Shown: positions 18,294 to 26,321 of the stretch, in pieces
How positions within the stretch are numbered: the first letter of the stretch is position 1
Layout: the number at the start of each line of letters is the position of its first letter
Origin: Collimonas sp. OK242
GTDB lineage: Bacteria; Pseudomonadota; Gammaproteobacteria; Burkholderiales; Burkholderiaceae_D
Length of the DNA: 38,196 nt
NCBI RefSeq assembly: GCF_900107095.1
Contig: NZ_FNOR01000028.1
Location: forward strand, 1-38,196
Direction of reading: 5' to 3'
Made by a program: the position numbers and the translations under genes
Notes under the pieces: generated by a model
Database searches by the model: none
What the model was told of the DNA's origin: nothing
The model's input: the letters and a program-made list of their open reading frames with translations, nothing else

Positions 18294-19654
18294 TGGACTT
18301 GCCAGGTTTTAGAAAATCGTTTTACGTTCGCGTGTGTTTCACCTTTCTCACCGCCATTACGTTGTCGGTTTCCGCTTACGCCGTCGATATCATTGAAGCC
18401 TACCGATTGGCGCAAGGCAGCGATCCGGTCTTTGAATCTGCGCGTTATGCGTTAGAGAGCGCCCAGCAAAAGATTCCGCAAGCACGCGCCGGATTGCTGC
18501 CAGCCGCCGGGGTTGTCGGCAACAAGGGATATACGCGTGCCGATACGCGCTTCACCGGCGAGGATCCCGTCGATCGCCATATGAAATCGTGGGCGTGGAA
18601 TTTGCAGCTGACGCAGCCGCTGATCCACGCGGGGAATCTCTACGCCTATCGTGAATCGGAGCTGCTTGTTGAGCAGGCCACTGCACAGTGTGCAAAAGCA
18701 GAGCAGGACATGCTGTTGCGGGTTGCTGAAGCGTATTTCGGCGTACTTATCGCGCAGGAAGCAATCGCGGCGGCCGATGCGCAAATCAGCGCACTGGACG
18801 AACAGCTCGGGCAAGTGAAGCGTGGGTATGCATTGGGCACGCATTCCGTGACCGATATCGATGAAACCAAATCGCGCCTGGGATCGGCCCGGTCGCAAAA
18901 GGTAGCAGCGCTGAATGATCTCGCCAGCAAGCGCGCCGACCTGGAGAAGGTGACTGGGAAGGAACTGGATCATCTTGCCGTACTGGGCGCGCCGGTCACG
19001 CTGCCAGAACCGGTTCCGATGGATGCGCGTATCTGGATGGACCACGCGCGTACCGATAATGCCAGCGTGCGTGCACAAACTGCGGCCTTGGCAGCCGCCA
19101 AAGTGGACATCAAGAAAAATCGCTCCGACTATCTGCCGACGATCGATCTGACCAGTTCTTATGGCAGCAACTATGCCTCGAACAGTCTGACCACACCGAA
19201 CGACTATGCGACACGATCGAAATCGCTTCAGATTGGCTTGCAAGTCAATATTCCGCTTTATTCCGGCGGAATGACAAATGCGAGAGTCAGCGAAGCCGTT
19301 GCCAATGCGGGGAAAGCACGGGCCGACTTAGAGGCAGCAAGCCGACAGGCCGCTACTGATGCGCAACAGGCATTTGCCGGTGTCGTGAATGGCTTGGCGC
19401 AAATAGAAGCTTTGAATTCTGCAGTCGAGTCGGGTGCAAGTGCAGTCAAAGGCAATCGTGCCGGATATCACCTGGGAATTCGAATCAATCTGGATGTGCT
19501 CAATGCGGAGCAGCAGCTTTACGCTGCGAAAAAGGATCTGGCCAAAGCGCGTTATGACACCTTATTGCAAGGGCTTAAATTGAAGGCAGCCGCGGGCACC
19601 TTGGAGGAGGTTGATTTAGTGGGAATTAATGATTTGCTTGTGCGCGAACGGTAA
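18290..19654 (+). CDS. TolC-family outer-membrane channel of the type I secretion system
   Basis: A 454-residue outer-membrane efflux protein. The N-terminus has a signal peptide (FYVRVCFTFLTAITLSVSAYA, cut after about residue 31). The mature protein has the two internally related TolC halves: IIEAYRLAQGSDPVFESARY opens the first and a second block, beginning near ARTDNASVRAQTAALAAAKVDIKKNRSDYLPTIDL in two stretches, opens the second. The strand/helix boundaries LTQPLIHAGN and VNIPLYSGGMTNARV are typical. A second in-frame ATG follows the first immediately (ATGATG). The overlap with the HlyD stop shows translational coupling. No clear terminator follows. Confidence 0.93.
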   Translation: MMDLPGFRKSFYVRVCFTFLTAITLSVSAYAVDIIEAYRLAQGSDPVFESARYALESAQQKIPQARAGLLPAAGVVGNKGYTRADTRFTGEDPVDRHMKSWAWNLQLTQPLIHAGNLYAYRESELLVEQATAQCAKAEQDMLLRVAEAYFGVLIAQEAIAAADAQISALDEQLGQVKRGYALGTHSVTDIDETKSRLGSARSQKVAALNDLASKRADLEKVTGKELDHLAVLGAPVTLPEPVPMDARIWMDHARTDNASVRAQTAALAAAKVDIKKNRSDYLPTIDLTSSYGSNYASNSLTTPNDYATRSKSLQIGLQVNIPLYSGGMTNARVSEAVANAGKARADLEAASRQAATDAQQAFAGVVNGLAQIEALNSAVESGASAVKGNRAGYHLGIRINLDVLNAEQQLYAAKKDLAKARYDTLLQGLKLKAAAGTLEEVDLVGINDLLVRER

Positions 19655-19783
19655 CTGGTTGATTGGCGCAAACGATGAGTACCGGAAGAGGTCGAGCCAG
19701 TAACGGATTTTAGTCGATAGGTACGGCGATCGGTGGCCGGATGGCGGCAGATTCCAGTTAGATAGTGCAATACCCAGAAGGTT

Positions 19784-20044
19784 ATGACGACACAAAGTAT
19801 GAACATCGCGTTGACGCAGGAGCTGCATCTTCAGGTCAAAGCGGCTCTCGGAAAAATCAATGCAAGCAGAAAACTACAAATCCTGACCTGGAATGGGGAA
19901 CGGATTGTCGTCACGCCGATTGATGGAATGCGGGCACAGAAGTTAATTGAACAGCGGAACTGCTTGGGTGTCTACGACTTTGATTCCACCTCAGAGCAGA
20001 TATTGAGCGATTTACTTGTCGTCATCGAGAAAAAGGGGCAGTGA
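19784..20044 (+). CDS. Small hypothetical protein (86 aa)
   Basis: I do not recognise the family. The 86-residue product is mixed alpha/beta by eye: a helical start (ALTQELHLQVKAALGKI), a strand-rich middle with RKLQILTWNGERIVVTP, then a helical segment and an acidic C-terminal helix. An AGAAGG precedes the first ATG by only two bases; the ATG at 19799 is an alternative start. The size and layout would suit an antitoxin or small regulator, but there is no partner gene next to it. It follows the TolC gene by 129 bp on the same strand. Confidence 0.55.
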   Translation: MTTQSMNIALTQELHLQVKAALGKINASRKLQILTWNGERIVVTPIDGMRAQKLIEQRNCLGVYDFDSTSEQILSDLLVVIEKKGQ

Positions 20045-20295
20045 AAAATGTCACTGTGCGCTTGCATTGCTAACGCGAACAGTTCGATTCCGATGTTTCG
20101 TCGGGGGAGGAAATGTCGCAAGCTAAGCGTCAAGCTGAAGCAGATCCTGATGAGTTGTTTGTTAGGTGATTAAAAATTACTCAATCAAGTAAAAAATTAC
20201 TGTGTTCACTGATGATGTGTCAGTGGCAGAGGTGCGCATTGACCACCTGCCTTTAAACGGTTGGGAGGCCAACGGCCAATATGTTGTTATATATA

Positions 20296-20318
20296 AGAGA
20301 GGTATGTAATACCTCTCT
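20296..20318. promoter_or_regulatory. 10-3-10 perfect palindrome
   Basis: AGAGAGGTAT-GTA-ATACCTCTCT. It is a perfect 10-bp inverted repeat around a 3-base spacer, right after a TATATAA stretch. There is no downstream T-run, so a protein-binding operator fits better than a terminator. Confidence 0.45.
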
Positions 20319-20394
20319 CTGACTAGGTATTCAAGCGTAGCTTCTATAGAGAGCTTCAGAGATGATGAGAAGTGAAATAGATCAAAGAAGACTA

Positions 20395-20415
20395 GCCAGG
20401 CTAACGTAGCCTGGC
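20395..20415. promoter_or_regulatory. 9-3-9 perfect palindrome
   Basis: GCCAGGCTA-ACG-TAGCCTGGC. It is a perfect inverted repeat with a G/C-rich stem and a 3-base spacer, 79 bp after the previous palindrome. No T-run follows. It could be an operator, a hairpin in the leader of the downstream transcript, or the end of a small lost element. Confidence 0.45.
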
Positions 20416-20704
20416 GCTATGACGATCCCAGACTATTCCATTGATGAAATCCAGTGCAATTTATGTATCAGAGAAATGGCTCGCGGTATCGAGCGTGAAA
20501 TTATCAATCATTTGTTACTTTCGTCGAAAAGCTGTCGGGTTCTTCAAGATGGCAAATAACAGGGTAGATGATCGCTGTTTAGAAAACCGCTGTCGAGACA
20601 TCGGCTATCTTGAATCAGTATTGAATTTAAACAGTGGTAGTGCGGGACAGGTTCTTTGCAATAAACTGTCCGGCTGTATCGCTGTCTGATTCTATTCGTC
20701 AACT

Positions 20705-22066
20705 ATGGCCAACCCTTGTCCTAAAAAGCGTCTCCCGTCGACTCCGCGGCGTATCCGTCCACCGTTTGTTTGGACTGCGAAGGCCGACGCTCTGCTGGGG
20801 ACGACGACAGATGCGGCGATTGCTGCGCGATTACAGATCCTCCCTGAAAGCGTCGCGATGCGTCGTCGCAAATTGGGGATTGCGCCTTTCAATACGGCTG
20901 TCGTTTGGGTGGCGTGGACCAAGAAGATGGACGCTTTGCTGGGGACGGCACCAGATCCAGTCATCGCTGCGCAGTTACGGATCCCTGCTCCAAGCGTCGG
21001 GACACGTCGTCGCAAACTGGGGATTGCCCAGGTCGGTAACGCTGTTGTGAAGTGGACTGCCGAGATGGATGCTTTGCTTGGTACGGCTTCAGATGGCACG
21101 ATTGCGTCGCAGTTGGGGTGCATTCCTGAGACTGTTGGAGAGCGCCGTCACAAATTGAGAATCGCTCGTTTCAGTACCGCTGCCCTGACGTGGACAAAGC
21201 AGAGAGAGGCACTGCTGGGAACGGATACCGATCCAGCGATTGCAAAAAAACTGGATCTCAGCCCTGGACAGGTCCGCCTGCGTCGGCAGTCTCTCGGCAT
21301 TCCTACCGCAAAACCTCATCCCGAAGCGCTCAAGAAGATCATTGCCAGAAGCGGCGCTCTGCCAGTTCCTTCACAATCGCGTGCAACAACGTCGACAGGA
21401 CGCCAATTTCTGATTGATCAGCCGCATGTTCAAAGAGCGAGGACCGAGTTTGCGGATACCGAAGATATGGCGTTGACGGCTTATTTGGAGCGGGAATTAG
21501 CCGAGGTGTACTCCAAAAGTCTGCACCCACCATCTTGCCCGTATTGTCGGTCGCGCCGGACGATCTTGCAGCAAAAGCCACATGGATGCCATCCATTACC
21601 GCGCTTTGCCTGCCGGACATGCAAACAGAATTTCAACCGTGTAGCTGGTACACCGTTGTTCCGATTGCGTGCCGCAAAACTTCCCCTGTTTATTCGACTG
21701 CTATCCCAGCAAATTCCGTACAACGTAGCGGCTCGACGCCTTGGGGTCAGTATCGACGCCATCCAAAACTGGGCAAAGAAATTCAGGATATGGCTGTTGC
21801 AACTCGATCCCACTGGCAAGTGGGAGAAGAAAGTACGCTTGGGAATCAAGGCACGTCCGCATATTCGTTGCCCGCGCTGCGGCGTCGATGGTGAGAAATA
21901 TTTGAATGGGTATATGCCCAACGGCGAGCGTAGATTGTGCTGCCCAGCCTGTGGCACGGCATTTGGCATTAGCGATGCCGAACGCCTGGCGCAGGAGGCG
22001 GTCCGCCTTGAGGTCTTCCACGACCCCGGCAAGGCAGCTCTTGATACCGAGACTAGCGATTCGTAA
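20705..22066 (+). CDS. Tandem SANT/HTH-repeat protein with two zinc ribbons (DUF746-like C-terminal part)
   Basis: A 453-residue predicted DNA-binding protein. Four repeats of 46-48 residues begin at W23, W71, W117 and W163, each with the pattern W(T)...(D/E)ALLGT..D..IA..L......V..RR.(K/S)L.I, which looks like a small SANT/Myb or HTH unit. A linker follows, then zinc ribbon 1 (C278/C281 and C303/C306), a helix-turn-helix (about 325-360, NVAARRLGVSIDAIQNWAKK) and zinc ribbon 2 (C389/C392 and C413/C416). The ribbon plus HTH part resembles the DUF746 family and InsA-like regulators of transposons, as I recall them. The start lacks a good ribosome binding site. There is no catalytic transposase domain. 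It may be a domesticated transposon-derived regulator or a nucleoid-type protein; its target is unknown. Confidence 0.75.
   Translation: MANPCPKKRLPSTPRRIRPPFVWTAKADALLGTTTDAAIAARLQILPESVAMRRRKLGIAPFNTAVVWVAWTKKMDALLGTAPDPVIAAQLRIPAPSVGTRRRKLGIAQVGNAVVKWTAEMDALLGTASDGTIASQLGCIPETVGERRHKLRIARFSTAALTWTKQREALLGTDTDPAIAKKLDLSPGQVRLRRQSLGIPTAKPHPEALKKIIARSGALPVPSQSRATTSTGRQFLIDQPHVQRARTEFADTEDMALTAYLERELAEVYSKSLHPPSCPYCRSRRTILQQKPHGCHPLPRFACRTCKQNFNRVAGTPLFRLRAAKLPLFIRLLSQQIPYNVAARRLGVSIDAIQNWAKKFRIWLLQLDPTGKWEKKVRLGIKARPHIRCPRCGVDGEKYLNGYMPNGERRLCCPACGTAFGISDAERLAQEAVRLEVFHDPGKAALDTETSDS
20771..21313 (+). repeat. Four degenerate 46-48-codon repeats (SANT/HTH-like units)
   Basis: The tryptophan-led units start at codons 23, 71, 117 and 163. 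The motif (D/E)ALLGT is kept in all four copies, and a basic (R)RR.(K/S)L.I end is kept with small changes (RRRKLGI, RRRKLGI, RRHKLRI, RRQSLGI). DNA identity between copies is visible but patchy, for example the repeated cgtcgtcgcaaa ... ggggatt segments. Confidence 0.75.
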
Positions 22067-22428
22067 TTGGTTTTTGCTTGTGTTTGGAGAGTGACGCCTT
22101 GCCTTTTTGATGCCAAAAACCCACAAATGTGTCAAAGATTGCAAAACAATACATGTTTCAAAGAGTTTCTGTAGATAAATAGAATGCTATTTTGTAAAAT
22201 CGAGCAAATTTAATTGCAACATTTACAAAGAAAGCAACAATGGGGAAGCATGCGGAGATCACGAACGGTCACCAGGTCATCGTGACCAGAGCTGAGCGCC
22301 GGAAGCCGCTCGCGCTGTTGATTAGTTTGTGGCTGGGTACGTCCGGATCGGGCTGGGCGGCTGACATTGCAAGATGTCGCTTGGCGATCACATTTCTGAT
22401 TTGAAAATGAGAAGGTGATAAAAAATAT
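22067..22428. other. Intergenic region upstream of the LuxR-type regulator
   Basis: 362 bp with a strongly A/T-rich first half. It includes a 12-bp palindrome ATTTTGTAAAAT (22189-22200), an inverted repeat GGTCAC/GTGACC (22267-22272 and 22282-22287) and a possible 54-codon open frame at 22240-22404. A GGTTTTTG/CAAAAACC pair just after the preceding stop is too widely spaced to be called a terminator with confidence. Confidence 0.45.
22240..22404 (+). CDS. Possible small ORF with signal-peptide-like sequence (54 aa)
   Basis: An ATG-to-TGA frame of 54 codons, too short for the usual cutoff. After a hydrophilic start it has RRKPLALLISLWLGTSGSG followed by WAAD, which resembles a signal peptide with a cleavage site, but only about 15 residues follow. 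It may be a remnant of an exported protein, a leader peptide, or chance. The ribosome binding site is weak. It ends 24 bases before the LuxR-type regulator. Confidence 0.2.
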   Translation: MGKHAEITNGHQVIVTRAERRKPLALLISLWLGTSGSGWAADIARCRLAITFLI

Positions 22429-23232
22429 ATGACCGCGACCCAAGTACCTCTATTAACCGAGGACGCTGATAAAAATAAAAACGTATTGTTTGATCACTTA
22501 ATCCGCGACGCTGCCTCAGTTCAAACGATCGACGACTTCAAACAATGGACGCGTGAAGCAATTCGGCCTATTTTTCCTCACGAAACATTGGGTTGTGGAT
22601 ACGGCCGTATTCATGCCGGCGGGGTCGGCACTGATGGAATCATTGCTGTCGACTACCCCATTGAGCATTTGAAAGATATTTGTAATAAAGCTGGCGGCCT
22701 TGATACGCCAATTTTGCGCCGCTGGCTGTTGACGCGTGAGCCTCAACTGTTTGACGGTGATGTGCCTTGGCCAGACATACCCCAACATTGGTTTGAGCAG
22801 TTTCAGCGTCATGGCATGAAAAACGTTGCCGCACATGCCGTCTACGATACCGAGCGCTGCATTGGTACCTATCACAGCTTCCATCGCATTCCGGGTGTTT
22901 TAGGCGAAACACATATCGCCATGCTCAGGCAATTGGCCCCGATCATGCACGAAGTGCTGTGTCGCGTGATTGAGAATCTGAACAATGTGAATGCCTTTGA
23001 AGCGCTTCTATCTTCCTTAACCGTACGCGAACGCGAGATTCTGCGCTGGGTGGCTCAAGGCAAAACAAACCGAGAAATTGCAGAAGCGATCTTCTTGAGC
23101 GAAATGACAGTCAAGCACCATCTGATGCGCATTTTCCAAAAGCTGAAGATGGAAAATCGGACGCAGCTGGTGAGTCGTCTTGCCGAATATGAAGCGCGTG
23201 TGCAACCCGCATATGGGGTCAAAATATTTTAA
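22429..23232 (+). CDS. LuxR-family transcriptional regulator, EpsA-like
   Basis: A 267-residue regulator with a C-terminal LuxR/GerE helix-turn-helix at about residues 197-250 (LTVREREILRWVAQGKTNREI, then the recognition region EMTVKHHLMRIFQKL). The N-terminal ~190 residues form a sensor-like domain similar to EpsA regulators of Burkholderiales; it lacks the obvious conserved W/Y/D set of acyl-homoserine-lactone binding domains, so a homoserine-lactone ligand should not be assumed. AGAAGGTGAT lies 11-13 bases before the ATG. It stands directly upstream of the two-partner secretion genes on the same strand with a 196-bp gap that contains a candidate promoter, so it likely regulates them, and possibly surface-polysaccharide functions as EpsA proteins are thought to do. 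Confidence 0.8.
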   Translation: MTATQVPLLTEDADKNKNVLFDHLIRDAASVQTIDDFKQWTREAIRPIFPHETLGCGYGRIHAGGVGTDGIIAVDYPIEHLKDICNKAGGLDTPILRRWLLTREPQLFDGDVPWPDIPQHWFEQFQRHGMKNVAAHAVYDTERCIGTYHSFHRIPGVLGETHIAMLRQLAPIMHEVLCRVIENLNNVNAFEALLSSLTVREREILRWVAQGKTNREIAEAIFLSEMTVKHHLMRIFQKLKMENRTQLVSRLAEYEARVQPAYGVKIF

Positions 23233-23323
23233 GTCTTTCCCCTTGCCGACGAGGGAATGGTGTGGCTATCACCATGCCGATGGCGCGCAAAAAGGAACTA
23301 AAGTTCTATATACCGTCAATCAA

Positions 23324-23364
23324 AGATGCGATATTTTGACGCATCTCTTCAATTTATATAAAAA
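23324..23364 (+). promoter_or_regulatory. Candidate promoter/operator of the two-partner secretion operon
   Basis: TTGACG (23336-23341) is a good -35; TATAAA (15-bp gap) or TAAAAA (17-bp gap) at 23357-23364 serves as -10. An inverted repeat AGATGCG/CGCATCT (23324-23330 and 23340-23346) straddles the -35, and ACGCATCTC occurs again at 23386-23394. The overlap suggests a regulator binding site, with the upstream LuxR-type protein as the obvious candidate. It could also act as a weak hairpin after the regulator gene. Confidence 0.45.
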
Positions 23365-23428
23365 ATGAGAGCGTGAAATCCGTCAACGCATCTCAATACG
23401 TCAGTAACAATAATAAAGGCAGTAATGT

Positions 23429-25240
23429 ATGGGGAAGCGTTTTAAACGTAAGGGGAATCTGTCAGGTTTTGCCAAGGGGATGGGTCTGGTATTGCTGTTG
23501 GCGTCCGTATTGCCAATCGTTCGTGCTCAAACGGTACAAACAACGGACAGCGAAGAACAGCGCCGTCGCAGCCAGGCCGAAGCGCAGGAGCGCCAGCGCC
23601 AGTTGCAGGCGCCGAACGTCAATTTGCAAGGCGCTGCGCCAGCGGAAGACATGGGCAGCCTGGCGCTGCCGGCCGAATCGCCGTGCTTTGTGATTCGCCA
23701 GTTTGTCCTCGATGTTCCTGCCCAACTGTCGCCAGCCATTCGCGCCGCGGGCGCCAGTGACTTACCGCACGATCCTTTCCGGTTTGCAGTCAATTACCTT
23801 CGCCAGTATGAAGGAGCCTGCGTCGGTAAAGAAGGTCTGAATGTGATCGTCAAGCGGGTGACCAATCAAATTTTAGCCCAGGGCTATAGCACCACGCGCC
23901 TGGGGATTCCCGAGCAGGATCTCGCCAGCGGTACATTAAAACTGGTCCTGGTGCCTGGCGTGATCCGAGCAATTCGCTTTAGCGATCCTACTCTGTACGG
24001 CACATGGAAAACCGCTTTTCCGACCGGCCCCGGCAACCTGCTCAACCTGCGCGACCTCGAGCAGGGGTTAGAGCAAATGAAGCGGGTTCCCAGCCAGGAC
24101 GTGGATATGCAGATCGTCCCCGGCGATGCACCAGGTGAAAGCGATGTGGTGATTGCCGTGAAACGCAGCAAACCGTGGAAGCTGACCGGTACGCTGGACG
24201 ACAGCGGCGCCAAAGGTACCGGCAAGCTGCAGGCGGGCTTGAATCTGGCCGTCGACAACCCCTTGGGGCTCAACGATCTATTCAATATCGGCATCAGCAC
24301 CGATGCCGACCGCAAGGCCGGCCAGCGCGGCACTACCGGCAACAATATTTACTACGCTATCCCTTTCGGGTATTGGAACTTCGCGGTCTCAGGTAGCACG
24401 TATGATTATCATCAAGCGGTGGCGCAAGCGAGTCAGCCATTTATTTCGCATGGCAAGTCGCGCAATCTGGAACTGAAGATTGCGCAGCTGTTCCAGCGTG
24501 ACCAGGCGCAAAAGAACAGTTGGCAATTCAAGGTCGGCAAGCGCTGGAGCCATGCCTATGTGGACGATGCCGAAATCCAGCTGCAAAACCGCGATACCAC
24601 GTTCGCTGAGCTGGCATGGGTGCATACGCATTACTTCGGCAACGCGCAACTGGATCTGTCTGTCGCTAACAGATGGGGTGTCAATTGGTTCAACGGTCAG
24701 ACCTATCTGAAAGATCTGAACGGACAAGAAAATCCTGCCACCAACAACCTGCACTACACCTTGCAGACCATCGACGCCACATTGAGCGTGCCGTTCAAGA
24801 TCGCTGATCAGCCAGTGACCTACATCGGCACACTGCACGGTCAAGCCTCTCGTTCGCAGCTGATCCTGGCGGATCAATTCAGCATCGGTAACCGGTACAC
24901 GGTGCGCGGCTTCGATGGCGAACTGACCCTGGCTGCTGAACGCGGATTTTATTTGCGCAACGAATTGAATCTACCGATTGCCAACAGCGGGCAGTCTGCC
25001 TATGTCGGCCTCGACTATGGGCAGGTCTATGGCCCCAGCGTAAGCGGCTGGCCGCAGACAGCTAATAGAGCCAGCAATGCCGGTTTGCTGGGCAATAAGT
25101 TGGCTGGCGCCGCAATCGGTCTGCGCGGCGGTTTGTTCGGCCTGACCTACGACGTGTTTTCCAGCTGGGCGCTGTATAAGCCGCAAGGTTTCAATACCAC
25201 TATGCCTGCTGTCGGTTTCAACTTGACCTATCAATATTAA
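23429..25240 (+). CDS. TpsB outer-membrane transporter (ShlB/FhaC/HecB family)
   Basis: The outer-membrane pore of a two-partner (type Vb) secretion system that threads the large exoprotein across the outer membrane. It has 603 residues: an N-terminal signal peptide (MGLVLLLASVLPIVRA, cut before QT at about residue 35), a Q/R/E-rich linker, a POTRA_2 domain beginning near residue 86 (CFVIRQFVLDV), a second POTRA-like part with VLVPGVIRAIRF, then the 16-strand barrel from about residue 249 (KPWKLTGTLDDSG...). The conserved barrel loop motif VRGF lies near residue 492 and the C-terminus ends in aromatic Y, as expected for an outer-membrane barrel. AAAGG is 9 bases before the ATG. The cognate CdiA-like protein is two genes downstream, an unusual order because a lipoprotein gene lies between them. 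Confidence 0.92.
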   Translation: MGKRFKRKGNLSGFAKGMGLVLLLASVLPIVRAQTVQTTDSEEQRRRSQAEAQERQRQLQAPNVNLQGAAPAEDMGSLALPAESPCFVIRQFVLDVPAQLSPAIRAAGASDLPHDPFRFAVNYLRQYEGACVGKEGLNVIVKRVTNQILAQGYSTTRLGIPEQDLASGTLKLVLVPGVIRAIRFSDPTLYGTWKTAFPTGPGNLLNLRDLEQGLEQMKRVPSQDVDMQIVPGDAPGESDVVIAVKRSKPWKLTGTLDDSGAKGTGKLQAGLNLAVDNPLGLNDLFNIGISTDADRKAGQRGTTGNNIYYAIPFGYWNFAVSGSTYDYHQAVAQASQPFISHGKSRNLELKIAQLFQRDQAQKNSWQFKVGKRWSHAYVDDAEIQLQNRDTTFAELAWVHTHYFGNAQLDLSVANRWGVNWFNGQTYLKDLNGQENPATNNLHYTLQTIDATLSVPFKIADQPVTYIGTLHGQASRSQLILADQFSIGNRYTVRGFDGELTLAAERGFYLRNELNLPIANSGQSAYVGLDYGQVYGPSVSGWPQTANRASNAGLLGNKLAGAAIGLRGGLFGLTYDVFSSWALYKPQGFNTTMPAVGFNLTYQY

Positions 25241-25261
25241 TCCTCACCCTAAAAAAAGAAA

Positions 25262-26233
25262 ATGGCTATGCAAAACACTTATCGAAAGAACGTTGATTTT
25301 CACTTCACAGCCATTGCCAGCCTGGTCTTGCTGGGCGCATTGAGCGCGTGCGGCGGTGGTGGTGGCGATAGCGGAAATACGTCTTCCAGCAACAGCGGTA
25401 GCCAGACAACCGCGCCGGCCACGACGCCCGTAGTCAATACTCTCGCCTTTAAACGCATGGGGGACGATTTCGGCAGCGGAGAGGTAAATGGGTACGATCT
25501 CGGTGGGACGATTGATGCTTCCGCCAACATCACATTCACGCATACGTCAACCAGTGTCAACGACACTACGGCTCCCTTCAACTTCACTTTTCCATCCGGC
25601 TTGCCGGGAGGCAGTGTGACAGCGACCAACGTTTTTTCGATCAGCAATACGGCAGCCAACAAAAACATCCAGATCCTGGCGCCGAATGCCACCAAGTTCG
25701 TGCAAAACGTCCATTGGCACAATATCGACAATGCCCATACAGGCGGTTTTGATCTGCCAGGTTACCAAGTCGATGCTTCGGCAACGGCATGGCCAGCCTC
25801 GGGCACAGCAATCTATTCGGGCAAAGCCTTTCAATCCATTTTGGAAGGAACCAGTACATCGGGCGTGTCGCAAGAAGCACGTGCCTTGTACTCCTCGGAC
25901 GTCGTAGCGACGGTCGACTACGCTGCACAAAAGGTCACTATCACGATTGCGGGCAATCCTGTACTCATTGAAAGCAGCGGCACACCCACAGCCACTGATC
26001 CGAGTAAATTCGCCAGCACATTTACCTTTACGGGAGTGACCTATTCGGCGTTGGCTAAAAACTACAGTGGACCTCAACTGACAAGTGGATTCGGCTTGGG
26101 CGGCGGCGGTGACCTGATCCAGTTCTTCGGCCCCAACGCAGAAGAATTCGGCGGCGTTTTTAACCTTGGCGGATCTTTATCGACGTCCACTATTGCGTCG
26201 CAATTCATCTCCATGGCCCTACGTAAACAATAA
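25262..26233 (+). CDS. Surface lipoprotein with TbpB-like (transferrin-binding-protein-like) barrel
   Basis: A 323-residue predicted lipoprotein: hydrophobic signal helix, lipobox LSAC with Cys30, then GGGGGDSGNTSSSNSG, a flexible Gly/Ser anchor typical of surface-exposed lipoproteins. The body is beta-rich, and the C-terminal block with FFGPNAEEFGGVFNL (about residues 287-301) is the signature of the TbpB/factor-H-binding-protein-like eight-stranded barrel. Such proteins bind host or metal-carrier proteins or haem, and many need a Slam translocator to reach the surface; none is seen here. The gene sits 21 bp after the tpsB gene and 88 bp before the exoprotein, so it belongs to the TPS operon. 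The ribosome binding site is weak, and the ATG at 25268 is an alternative start. The ligand is unknown. Confidence 0.78.
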   Translation: MAMQNTYRKNVDFHFTAIASLVLLGALSACGGGGGDSGNTSSSNSGSQTTAPATTPVVNTLAFKRMGDDFGSGEVNGYDLGGTIDASANITFTHTSTSVNDTTAPFNFTFPSGLPGGSVTATNVFSISNTAANKNIQILAPNATKFVQNVHWHNIDNAHTGGFDLPGYQVDASATAWPASGTAIYSGKAFQSILEGTSTSGVSQEARALYSSDVVATVDYAAQKVTITIAGNPVLIESSGTPTATDPSKFASTFTFTGVTYSALAKNYSGPQLTSGFGLGGGGDLIQFFGPNAEEFGGVFNLGGSLSTSTIASQFISMALRKQ

Positions 26234-26321
26234 CCCTTTAGTTACCCCCGGTTCTTCGTCAACGTTTGATGCTGTTGGCAATGAGTCGGGACATCACCTC
26301 TTTTTTTACCTTGGATTTACT

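Larger units (their letters stand above)
20045..20704. other. 660-bp gene-poor region with two tight palindromes
   Basis: No convincing coding sequence. The stretch is A/T-rich, contains a TATATAA run near 20289-20296, and two perfect inverted repeats with 3-base spacers at 20296-20318 and 20395-20415. An open frame at 20441-20689 has no recognisable motif or ribosome binding site and is not reported as a gene. The region probably holds the control sequences of the downstream zinc-ribbon gene. Confidence 0.5.

Noticed and set aside
20441-20689. 82-codon open frame upstream of the zinc-ribbon gene
   Set aside because: No ribosome binding site or homology pattern, Cys/Arg-scattered composition typical of chance translation, and it lies in a gene-poor palindrome region.
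23324-23346. Terminator after the LuxR-type gene
   Set aside because: The stem has only 7 bp with a 9-base loop and no T-run; overlap with a TTGACG -35 makes an operator more likely.
26166-26321. Upstream extension of the CdiA-like reading frame
   Set aside because: The extension overlaps the lipoprotein gene end and lacks protein-like character; the ESPR motif MNKQAYRVIFNKKRG fixes the start at 26322.
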